Assembly (NCBI GenBank): GCA_013339895.1
Contig: JABACO010000010.1
Coordinates: 1,636,412-1,700,411 of the forward strand
Origin: Ephydatia muelleri
Lineage: Eukaryota > Porifera > Demospongiae > Spongillida > Spongillidae
Direction of reading: 5' to 3'
DNA: 64,000 nucleotides
Part shown: in pieces, positions 1 to 10,661 of the stretch
Layout: the number at the start of each line of letters is the position of its first letter
How positions within the stretch are numbered: the stretch's first letter is position 1
Notes under the pieces: generated by a model
Told to the model about the DNA's origin: nothing
Seen by the model: only the letters and a program-made list of their open reading frames with translations
Database searches by the model: none
Translations under genes and position numbers: made by a program

Positions 1-244
1 CCGTTTTGAATACTGCCGGCGACGTGGGAGGCGCAAGGTTATATTCACTTGGGGTCCGTTAATTTGGTACGATCGTCTGGAACTGAGCAGCGTTCTTCTT
101 CTTTTAACTTTCCCGCATAAACTCACTGCCTGAGTGAGACAAAAACAGTTGGGAACGGCTAGCTTAGTTTAAGGGAGAAATGGGCGGAACAAAGAAGTTA
201 TCAAAATTTATTGTGGATTGGGAGAATGGAACACGGGTTGCATG
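1..244. other. unassigned sequence
   Basis: No open frame, repeat or RNA gene could be supported here. It adjoins the dispersed repeat that starts near 245. Confidence 0.4.
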
Positions 245-650
245 CAAAAATGGTGCAATCGAGCGGGAAATGTGCATTAACTTTGCACAGCTGTATCTCC
301 GTGACGGATAGAGTAAAAATTAACGAACTGAACACATCAATAGCAACAGGACCCCTGTATGTACATACGGAATTTGAAGCGATTTAAACTCTCCTAGCTG
401 AAGATGTGACGGTTTTGAACCCCATGGGGTATCGGACTTCGTAGCATCAGCAAGGAACTAGTGCAAGGCCCCAAAATACGTTTCCCCGTAGTGAAATGGT
501 GTAGTATGAAGTGTTGAAAATAGGAGGTCGATAGCGTTAACCGTTGGGAAGTTATAGCGATTCACCCGCGATGTATTTTTATAACATTTTATAATATATC
601 CGTGGGGCAATTTTCGCGGAAACTGTCCCATTTATGATATAACTGATTTG
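245..650 (-). repeat. divergent dispersed repeat, copy 1
   Basis: This stretch is collinear, in opposite orientation, with 28200-28565. Shared blocks in the same order are CGAGCGGGAAA, CTGTATCTCC, a TTTTGAACCCC..GGGGTA block, CCAAAATA, AACCGTT, TAGCGATTCA, TTTTTATAAC and CGGAAACTG. Identity by eye is moderate, so this is an old repeat. In the second copy the block lies directly downstream of a transposon-like terminal exon, so it may be the 3' untranslated end of that element (inference). Confidence 0.6.
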
Positions 651-804
651 GTATCAAAATGACATAATGATAAGCGTAAAGCTATTAATGCTGTAAAAGT
701 AAATTCATTGTAAACACGTGAGCATTGATTACAAATTGTTACGAGATTTAGTGTTCCAATATCGTTAATAGCTGTACCTTCTACATTCAGTTCCTGCATG
801 TGCT

Positions 805-1125
805 CTACACCTGATGTGGTACCAACATAACATGTACACCTGATGTGGTACTAACATGACATGTACACCTGATGTGGTACAAACATGACATGTACACCTA
901 ATGTGATACCAACATGACATGCACACCTGATGTGGTACCAACATGACATGTACACCTGGTGTGGTATCAACATGATGTGGTACCAGCATGTCATGCACAC
1001 CTGATGGGGTACCAACATGACATGCACACCTGATGTGGTACCAGCATGACATAAACCGATTTGGTACCAACATAACATGCACACCTGAACATGTCATGTA
1101 TACATGATGTGGTATCAACATATGT
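805..1125. repeat. 29-bp minisatellite
   Basis: About ten imperfect copies of a 29-bp unit built round CACCTGATGTGGTACCAACA, with some shortened units near 970 and 1085. It gives long open frames in several phases; these are by-products of the repeat and not genes. Confidence 0.9.
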
Positions 1126-1580
1126 AAGTTATATATGCTTTGTCCCAAAAAGACACCTTTCATCACTGATAAAATGGTCTTAATACATGAATAGTAATCA
1201 GTGTTGTTGTGTCACTAAACCATTTGAAGTGACTGTGAAAGAACTCGCACATGTGTTGTATGTAATTCGAGAGGTCATTGGAGTGGGATATTTGGTTCCT
1301 TGAAATAGCAGCAAACATCTGACTCAAACTTGTGGTGGAGAAACCTTATCTAAGCATCACTACTGGCTTCAGCTCTCTCTTGTAGCTGTGGAAGCAAACC
1401 ATCTAATGCAGTGAGCATGGTGCTGGTCACTTATTAATTTGCTTCTTCCAAAGATATGCAGCATCAAATGACTATATATTTGCTCTAAAGTACTTAAATG
1501 TATGTTTTACTGTTGAAACGTAGATCAATTGTTATTGAAACAAGCAGGTCCATGCACAGAAGTATGCCTTTTCATGGGCG
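1126..1580. other. unassigned A/T-rich sequence
   Basis: No conserved frame or repeat structure seen. Confidence 0.4.
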
Positions 1581-1581
1581 T

Positions 1582-1858
1582 ACGCAGGGGGGGGGGGGGG
1601 GGGGGGGGGGGGGGGTCGAAGGGTTCGAACGACCACCCCCCTCCCCTATGCGAGATCACCTTCACCATTGGAAATTTTTTTTCATATCGCGTACTAGTAA
1701 TTTACATCCATGTCAGTGGCATATCCAGGGGGGGGGGGGGGGGGGTGCTCTGGGTGCTTGAGCACCCCCCTTGGTCAAAATTGTAACCGTTTATTATTAG
1801 CGATAACGTATTTTCTGTGTGCCAAACAAAGGTATCAGACCTGAAGTGGACTGGGCCC
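1582..1858. repeat. G-homopolymer tracts and flank of the gypsy insertion
   Basis: Two runs of G (about 1588-1615 and 1730-1745) lie in sequence of the type GGGCGTACGCAGGGG. The last 30 bases carry one unit of the minisatellite (ATCAGACCTGAAGTGGACTG) that continues on the far side of the gypsy element at 17626, showing that the gypsy inserted into that array. Confidence 0.75.
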
Positions 1859-1981
1859 TGTGATGTCTTAACACCAAATTGTCATAATTGCAAAGCACGA
1901 ACCAGGTCTACACAACAACGTATTCTAATTAATGCATACTCTAGGCCAATGTCCACTGCGCATGCGCACATATATCTAACA
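1859..1981 (-). repeat. gypsy 3' LTR
   Basis: 123 bp. On the minus strand it begins TGTTAG and ends CACA. It differs from the other LTR by one base (G against C near 1920), so by LTR divergence the insertion is young. Confidence 0.95.
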
Positions 1982-2009
1982 CCCTCCCCCTACTCTGTAA
2001 GTATTATTT

Positions 2010-2393
2010 CTAAAGTCTCTGAGGAGGCTTCCGTATTCGGGTTGGATATCTCCTCTGCTCCGGATTTTGAATACTGGTGTTAGAACCAGCATTAACTCCA
2101 TTGTGTAAATCAGTTTGGATGGCTGGTAACTCAACAGGAACTGTACTTGATGCCGGTAGGTTAGACGTAACTTCCTGGGGTGGTTTTGAAACTGAAGGGC
2201 ATGGCGGCTGGGGCTCATTCATGGGCTGCAGGGTAGCTGATCCTTCATTTGTCGACTCGATAACTGGTGGCATGTAAGTTTCAGGTAGCAGTAAAGGGTC
2301 ACTAGACTCACAAGGCATTTCAACCTGATCATCCACAGAAGTTCTCAATTGATCCACATGACGTTTCCAAAATGCTCCACTTGACACTTGCAC
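2010..2393 (-). pseudogene. gypsy integrase C-terminal end, detached
   Basis: The minus-strand frame contains an integrase C-terminal motif (FWKRHVDQLR), a long Pro/Ser/Thr-rich linker and the basic gypsy ending (RRYPTRIRKPPQRL). It is the natural continuation of the integrase frame that stops at 13853. When one copy of the TA duplication and the EnSpm element are ignored, the two halves stay in one reading frame, so the EnSpm insertion itself broke this gene. The stop lies 29 bp before the 3' LTR. Confidence 0.9.
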
Positions 2394-2449
2394 TACACTG
2401 TAAAAATGAGTGCTATCCGAACACGTCTTTTGGTGTTGTATTAGCACTA

Positions 2450-3008
2450 GTGGCGTGCTATGTAAACACTGTTTTGATAAACAATTACATTCACAACGAG
2501 TATATGATATTCAGGTTGATACAACAGTATTCATTATCCACCCACAACGCTAAAATTGTATTCACATTTGTTACGTTCAAGCAGGTAGGAAGAAGAAAAA
2601 AAAATCACGCATAGAGATAGATTTCGAACTCTAGTATCATACATGTTAGTCTCTGACTGTACCGAAGAATAAAGAACTCCTTTTTGTAATAGCAAACTTT
2701 AAACCAGAATTTATATATATTATACTGGACCACTACAACAATATAAGATGACAACTATCATGTTAGCTAACTAATAGTTCAAATGACACTCCCATTCACC
2801 ACAACAACTGATTTAAAATCAAATGTTTGATTTGCTGTGGAATTTATGTGCACTCCATATATATAGTGTTTTACATGTCAAAATTGCACTTTTTGAATTG
2901 TGCATTAAATGGTTGCAATTGGTTACAGTCACATAAAGGTGAAATTATAACAAAAAACACCAGAGTAAACTTAAGCGACATATGAAATGTACAAACAAGG
3001 CTATTGAC
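2450..3008. other. EnSpm left subterminal region
   Basis: A/T-rich sequence between the left end and the last transposase exon. No conserved frame; it may include the transposase 3' untranslated region. Confidence 0.45.
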
Positions 3009-6000
3009 CTATTGTATACACTTTGACACAGTACTCCTCAACACAATGCATCGTTCAGGTTCATTGCTTTTGAATGACACAGGTAGGTAAATACCATAAG
3101 GGCGGTAATCCATCAGCTCTTCTATGGACACAGCAAAAATGTTGTCTTCTCGCACAACAATATATGCATGCAGGTGATGATCCCAGTGGCTCCTGAGTGA
3201 ACAGAGTTCCAGTAAGACTTCTGACCTATTGTATACAATAATTCTGCTCAGTTGACCAAATATTGGAGTTTCCTCCGTACATCCAACCATAAGTGCTGCA
3301 GGAGATTTGTACATTTGTCCACAGACCTTTACCCAGTTTACGCTAAAGGTTTAGATTGTCATAATTAAAGCCAATCTTAACAGTTATATTCACTCACATA
3401 GTTACCACTTCTGGAAGTAGTATCTGACTGCCATTTTGCCTTTTGAGGTTTGGGCGAACAATAGTGTGACCTATGCAGATAAATATAAAACAATATGTCC
3501 TTGAATGATACATAATTTACCTGGACCAACTTCAAACTTCATAGCAATATTAGCCGTATTCAAACCCAAATAGCACTGATACAGTTGATGGCGTAATGCA
3601 AGTGAAAAGGGAATGTTTACATAATTCCTCATTGTAATTGCAAGATGCTTGAAATAGTGATGCTTAGCCTCAAAACGTGCAGTCCAGTGCTGGATTAGCG
3701 GGCCATACCTAAAATAAACGTGATGAGATTATTGGTAATGTAATATAGCAACTTACATCATGATTAATCGAGGCATATGAACCATACTATGCATTTTGGG
3801 GGTAATTGAAACTGTGGGGTACAATTCCTTAAATGAAAAATGGTGGTCATTGATAAGAGCTTGCAGATAGCCACATTGATCCTTTGAAATGCTATGTGAA
3901 AAAATTATGTCAATAATGTCCAAGAGAAGTAGATAGTTCTCCCAATATTTATTTTCTTTTGGAACAAGGTGCCCGATTGACACAGGTAGAAAGCGCCCAA
4001 GGGTCCACATCTGCAGTGCTAAAATATGAAGTCAGTGTTTGTCAAACTTATGTTTCATGCGTTGTATTTACATTACCATGTTGACAGAGTCCATTACCAG
4101 GTTTTTCTAACTTCACATCTTTAAGAGGTGAAGGTTTATCACCATCAGTATAGCATAGATTGAGTGATGTGATGTTATTATCAATAACATCAAGTGATAT
4201 GATACCTTCTGACACAAAAACCTAAAATGCAACCAGTATACATGTTAGTTCAATCAGAATTGCTAAAGTATCAAACTAACCTGTAGCATAAGTTTGACTT
4301 CTAGGGGAAGCATTCCTTCAAGAATATCGTGCAATATGTCAGGTAAAAGTGTTCCTCTAGACACTTTGAAAAACTGTAATGAGTCCATGGATGATCGGCT
4401 ATTGATACCATAAACAGTACGATAATGATTCATAAGTGCAGATGATTGCTCTATAAGATCACACTGGTTTGAGTGACTTTTGGGTTCTCGTATCACAAAA
4501 CATGATTCAAAAAACTGCATAATAATCAAAAATATAAGCATTGCTAGAAAATTGCAACATTTCACAATACCTTTGTTTGAATGTCTGATTCTGTACCAAG
4601 ACATTGACGACAATTTCGAAAAGCTGATGGTCCTTGCTTAAAACCACCAATTATCTGGCTACCAATATTATCGGCACAACAAATAGTTACAGTACCACTG
4701 AAATGATACACTTTTCCATCAGCCTGTACAGTAAGTCCATCCTGGAAAAAAGCATGCTTAATTATGAAATGACAACACTTGATATTTGAAACTTACAGAT
4801 TCTAATTTCTTAACATCCTCAATAAACGGCTTTTAAAAGCAAATCTATTCCATACTTTGAAATAACGATGATTTAAACAATGATACTAGCTGAATGTTAT
4901 TGGTACTTGCTCGATAACGAGGATGCAAGTTACCCAAAAGAAAATAGAACGCACCTGCATACATAGAATGTTTCATCCTTGAGTTGAAGCTAGCCATCTC
5001 ACATACCAAGTTTATGCTTCTTTCTGTATGAACCAAGGGGATTGCAAATTTCTAGTTCATCAAAATAAAATATGATTTGCAGATGCTGCATGTTGTTGGA
5101 GTAAAGTGGATGTTGCTGAAATGATTCTCCATCACAATAGTCTCTGAGTATTCCATCTGTTGACTGGTGCCCATTTAACACCTGAAATAATGATTCATCA
5201 TAATGCTATAAAACCATAATGAGTCACATACTTCACTGAGGATAGTAATGTTTGTCAACAGTCGTTCCAGTGTTTGTAGCAATGGTATATAAATCATTTC
5301 ATCTCTTTTAGTCACAATTTTATGCCGTCTGCCGTACAAGCGAAATGTACGTGATTCCTGTAATGCTATCCTCACTGGCTCCTACATATTAAATTAAAGA
5401 TGAACATCAGGCAGTACTCTAATGATAACTTACTAAGAAACCATAATGTGTTCGATAATAAGTCAACTGCTTCTGAAATGTATCAAGCCCTTTTAATGGG
5501 TTAGTCATCTCCTGGCCTAACATTTCTCCAATCATTTTCAGTTTATCATCTTGGACAATCCCTTCATCAGTTAGTATCTTATGAAACTTATGTTTAAAGT
5601 TATCAGTAGTATATGATAATAGATCAATAGTGCTACTCACAATATCAATCATGGCTTCTCTTGTTAGCCTGTGTTTTTCACTCATTTGCAGGATCCATTT
5701 AGCACCATAGTCTGTAACAGGCTGGTCTTCAATACTTGTACTTGCAACAGCTTCCAAATTGGCGATAGTTGATTGAGTATTTAAAGGAACAGTGTCAGCA
5801 GCTTCCACGTTGTCGATAGAGATGCATTCTTGAGTAGTTACAGGAACAGTAGTGTGAGAGCCATGCTTCAAAAGATGGTTTTGGAATGTGCGATAGTTGC
5901 CAAATGTTCGGCAGCACCCGCTTACAATACATTGGATGGAAAAGTTTGGGTCCCACGAATGACATACTCGAATATGCTGAAGAAGTAGAGGTTCTGTCGG

Positions 6001-6033
6001 TAAATCGGATGAACAAAGGGGACACGAAAGCAT
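3009..6033 (-). CDS. EnSpm/CACTA transposase with N-terminal C2H2 zinc fingers (about 11 exons)
   Basis: This is the DNA-cleaving protein of the element. Exon 1 (6033-5434) begins with two zinc-finger-like units (CPLC...HIRVCH and CIVSGC...HLLKH). Later exons, each with GT/AG borders, run about 5381-5232, 5181-5007, 4954-4798, 4741-4571, 4518-4282, then on to 3009. Motifs typical of animal CACTA transposases are YFDELEICNPLGS, KHKLG/GAFYFLLGNLHPRYRAS, TVTICCADNIGSQ, LLPDILHDILEGMLPLEVK, ITPKMHSMVHMPRLI and GPLIQHWTARFEAKHHYFK. In the fourth exon (about 4840-4885) the conserved frame needs one added and one removed base in short T and A runs. The start is the first ATG and lies 64 bp from the divergent SAM gene. 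Confidence 0.85.
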
Positions 6034-6097
6034 TTCACTGGATTATTAAACGACACGTGATAATAATTTTGCACGTGGCAGATCGATTTTGAGAAGA
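6034..6097. promoter_or_regulatory. bidirectional promoter with two CACGTG boxes
   Basis: Only 64 bp separate the start codons of the divergent transposase and SAM genes. Two identical palindromic E-boxes, CACGTG, lie at 6054-6059 and 6072-6077, 18 bp apart. Shared control of both genes by a bHLH-type factor is an inference. Confidence 0.5.
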
Positions 6098-6953
6098 ATG
6101 GCAGATTTTTGTGCTTGCTTGAAAGAAGAGATACCTGACTTAAGTGACAGCGTTGTACAAGAAATCCTTAAACACCGGATAGATAGAGTGACCTTTATTG
6201 AATTAACGGAGGATAATCTGAAGGAAATAGCTCCGCTTCTTGGGGATAGAATGAAGCTGAAGATTGAACAAAAAAGACTCTTGAGCAAAAGGTTTGTTGG
6301 CAGTACTGTTATTTTCATTTCTTATCGCATTTCAAATTCATCCCTTACTAACAGCTTGGGGGGAGGGGGGGGACGCGACTATTTTTAGGATTACCTTCCC
6401 TTCAGCTTTAAGTTTAGTTACGGTGAGGTTACCGAATCGGATACTGTACATGTGGTAATTGGGTTGGATGAATTTGAAGTGGGAACGAAACATGCTAAAT
6501 ACCCTATACGGTGTTAGGATTGCTTAACGTATACAACTTTTACTTGGGCGTAGTTGCTATGTGTAAATTGATCGTCATGTGATTAATGTCACAAGTATTC
6601 GCCACCATGTTTACTTTTTGAGCAAAGTTTTCTATATTTCAGTGATGTTCTTTTCTTATATTCATTAATGTTTAATGTCCTGGGTGCATGTGTACCGCCG
6701 AGCACGTTGTACATTGCGATGTGTACAGAAAACAAAGTTTTTTTTTTTTTTTCCCGCCATTTCAGCATTGTAGCGATTTTGCCATGTTGTGTAAGGCCTT
6801 AACAAGCTTTGAAAGACTAAACTATCCACTGTTATAGCAACGCGAAGCAGTCGGTACCTCGACTATAATTAGCGCGCAAGCAGTTGCGTATGGTACCAGG
6901 TACCACACACACATGCAAACGCGCACGCACACACACGCGCACGCACACACGCG

Positions 6954-7015
<62 letters not shown>

Positions 7016-7844
7016 AATTATAGTCGAGGTACCGACTGCTTCGCGTTCTATAACTGTGGATGGTTTAGTCTTTCAAAGCTTGTTAAGGCCTTACACAACG
7101 TGGCAAAATCGCTACAATGCTGAAATGCGGAGCACATTTGTACATTGAGCAGGGTACGCAAAACAAAGTTTGTTTGTTTTTTCGTTCTGCATTCTAGCAA
7201 TTGTTGATTGCTTTGCCACGTTGTGGATGGACTAAGAACATGCGCTGTTCTTATAGCCACAACGTGGCAAAGCAATCAACAATTGCTAGAATGCAGAAAT
7301 GGCAGAACGGAAAGAAAAAAACTTTGTTTTGCGTACCCTGCTCAACGTACAAATGTGCTCCGCGGTACACTTCCAGGACATTAGACATTTATTAAGTTGT
7401 ATGCACAGTTTTTCAATTTGTATTTGTGAACAGTATATACCAAATTTTTAGGCTGTGATGAACTGCAATAAAAAAAGAAGCAAGTGTAATTTTAAGCTTC
7501 AAAGCTTATTTCCCCAAGCAGATGAGGATTGCAAAATCATTGAATATTGCTAATGATGAAACACAACGTAAGACCTTGCAATATAAAAGCATGTCCTACT
7601 AGGCATGCCCCAGGCATTTCACTTCATGTGGTGTGAGACAACAAGGAAAATGCGTATTTATTTAGCTCGTATTTACAATACAGGAATCCTACACATTTGA
7701 CACATAGTAATGTTATGGTACATCCAATATTTCACTTAATAGATCTTCTTCACACAAGGATGCACTTTTAGACTTAAAAACAGTCCAGAAGCACTTCTTA
7801 GGTCACCAGGCATTTCCCAGTCAATAGCATTCTCTGTGTTTCCT

Positions 7845-7893
<49 letters not shown>

Positions 7894-10450
7894 GGTTTCC
7901 GATAAGGAGCAAGAAGTGTTCTGACAAAATGTCAGAACATGAACAAAATTGACCAGACATATGGTTTAGTTGATCAGACATGATTCGATGCGGATTTTAA
8001 ATTTAATTGTGCTTTTCATTTACAACTGATACACAATGTCTAGAATTACAGGTTTGACTTTCAGTCTGAATATACCAGTTAGCATCTACTGCTCAATCCA
8101 ATCTTCCCAACCATCTAAGACAAGTGCATCTTCTTCTTCATTGTCATCAATAATCTATACCTCCGCAGCAGCGGATTCTGGTGTTTTTCTTGTGTCTTTG
8201 ACAGTACGGCGTGTTTTTGCACTCCACCAGAGTTTTACAGCACCACTAGCATCCCAGGCAGACATTTCTGGTGCATCGACTGATATTCGCATCAAATCAT
8301 CTAAATTGTCTTCACTGAGCCTTGTTCGCTTTTCAGTTTTTATGTTTTTCAAAACTGAGAACATCCTTTCAACTTTACCGTTGGACATTGGAAGGCAGAA
8401 TAGCAGCTCTACTAGTGCCAGGATGTTTGACCACTTTTTTGCATCAACTGCATTAAACAGTTTCCACCAAACAACAGAATAGTCCTCTTGAACAAGATTC
8501 AAGTATCTCTTTGCATAGTCCACCATATCGTCCCATTCCTGTTGCAAGACACTGCAATCGACTTTAGCATGTTCCAATGGAGTTCTAAATCTGATGCTAA
8601 TGGCATCAATTGCACTATTTCCAAAGGAGGCATCATCCTTTCTCTCCCAACCCATTGGAGCAAGAATTGTCAGGGCATGAGTTAGTAGATCTGGACACTG
8701 TACTTTCAGACGATCTTTAAGGCAGGCTTCAATTGCTTGTACACATTGGTCTTTAGTTTTCTTGAGAGATGTTATACAGCCATCAAAATTGGTTAGTTGT
8801 GCTCCTTGATATGATACTCCTCCATCATCACTCTGTTGGATGGCTCCTATTACCTTCTTAACAGTAGGGAGATCTTCAAAGGCCATATCCCTTACCTTTT
8901 CCATAGCCTTCTTCGTTTTCAAGAAGGCTTCTATGGCCCCAATAATGGACACTTCATCATTTTGAAGAGCAACACAAAGAATTGCTGCAGGCTTCAATAG
9001 ATCATGAAAAAGAGCACAACCATAAAGAACTTTAGCATTATGCCATTGCTGCAGATAACCCTTCATTTTTTGCCTGTCGGTAGATTTCATTGATGGGTCT
9101 TCAGATAGAATGGCTAGATGGTTGAGATAGGCTCCTAGTCGGTTCACAACTCTCTCTAAAGCAGCTAACTTGTGAGCAATGAATCGAGTACCACATGCCC
9201 TAAGAGGCTTTATACCACGACTTCTTGGCATTTCTGATGGTTCTAGGCATGCTTTTAACTCAGCCACAATGTCTTCAATTTCTCGGCACTTTTTCGGTGA
9301 TTTTTCATATAAAAAATACAGCTTCAACAGCATGTCATCCACTGTTGAGAAATATGTATTTTTTAAAGCATCTTTTAAAGCAAGCTCTAGGCGATGGGAA
9401 AGGCACCAAAACACAACAATCCAAGGCATGGACTCTTCAAGATGCCCTCGTAGTCCTCCAGAAGCAATATTGGCATTTGTTCCATCACAGCCAAATCCTA
9501 TTACCTTTGTCTCCCAATCAGAAATGCCCACATGACTCATGGCATTCTTAAAGCACTGGAACAATCCTTCTGCATTGGCTCGCTTGATTTCCTGAACTGC
9601 CAGAAACCTGCTTCTCACGTGGACTTTTCTATCATTGCTATTAGCTTCAAACGATACCACCAAAAACAGCTCATTTTCACTATTCCCAGAGTCAGTACTG
9701 CCATCTGCCTGTATGCTAATAAATTTGGCATCTGCTAAGACCTTTTTAAGGATTGACAGCTGATCTTCAGCAATGTAGTGGGCAAATTCAGTACACGCTT
9801 TATTGTTTTTATAACCTTCACCTAGGTCAACCCCATGACGTGTTTGAAGCTCACACAGGGACCCCATCTTTAAGAATGATAAATTCTCTTTGCAGATGAA
9901 AAAAGCGATATCAAACTTCCTTTTCACTCTTGCCTCAGTTTCAGCATCAAGGTTTTGTATCATCTGTATGATCGGTGGACAGCTGCTGGCATTACTCGGC
10001 CCCGCTTGCTTCTTTTTAAAAAGCATCATTGCACGCGCGTGCATATCACTTTTCGCATGATCTTTGAAACTGGTAGTACGCAGATTTGGTGTAATACCTT
10101 CAATGAATGTACTACGGAAGTTGCGCATTCCAACGAGCCTAGCTTCAAATTCTACACAAACTGCGCATTTCAGTAATCCAACCGTGTCTCGTCCATCCTT
10201 CTCGTACTTAAGCCAAAGCGACGTGTCCAATTCCTTGTCGTTCTCGGCCACCCACTTTTCAACAGTTTTAATCGTCACTAACCGCTTTTTTGGTGCTAAG
10301 ACACCATCCTCAACGTCGTCCTCACCTTCCTCCTGAGCAAGCGCACGCTTTTTTTGTCCTGACATTTTGTCCGACCGTAATCAATTATGTTCGGACAAAT
10401 GGCTTAATTGATCGGAAAATGGTATGTGTCCGAACGTTATCGGAAACCCT

Positions 10451-10546
<96 letters not shown>

Positions 10547-10574
10547 CGTGCATGCATGCATGTGTGAGCATTCT

Positions 10575-10607
<33 letters not shown>

Positions 10608-10626
10608 ATTGACTGGACCAGGTGTT

Positions 10627-10661
<35 letters not shown>

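Noticed and set aside
765-1166. Open frames on the minus strand with HVMLVPHQVYM-type repeats
   Set aside because: They come from the 29-bp minisatellite; several frames are open at once and there is no splice or codon signature of a gene.
1498-1786. Gly-rich open frames
   Set aside because: Produced by G-homopolymers; no conserved residues.
8036-10336. Plus-strand open frames within the hAT element
   Set aside because: Antisense shadows of the 736-codon transposase.
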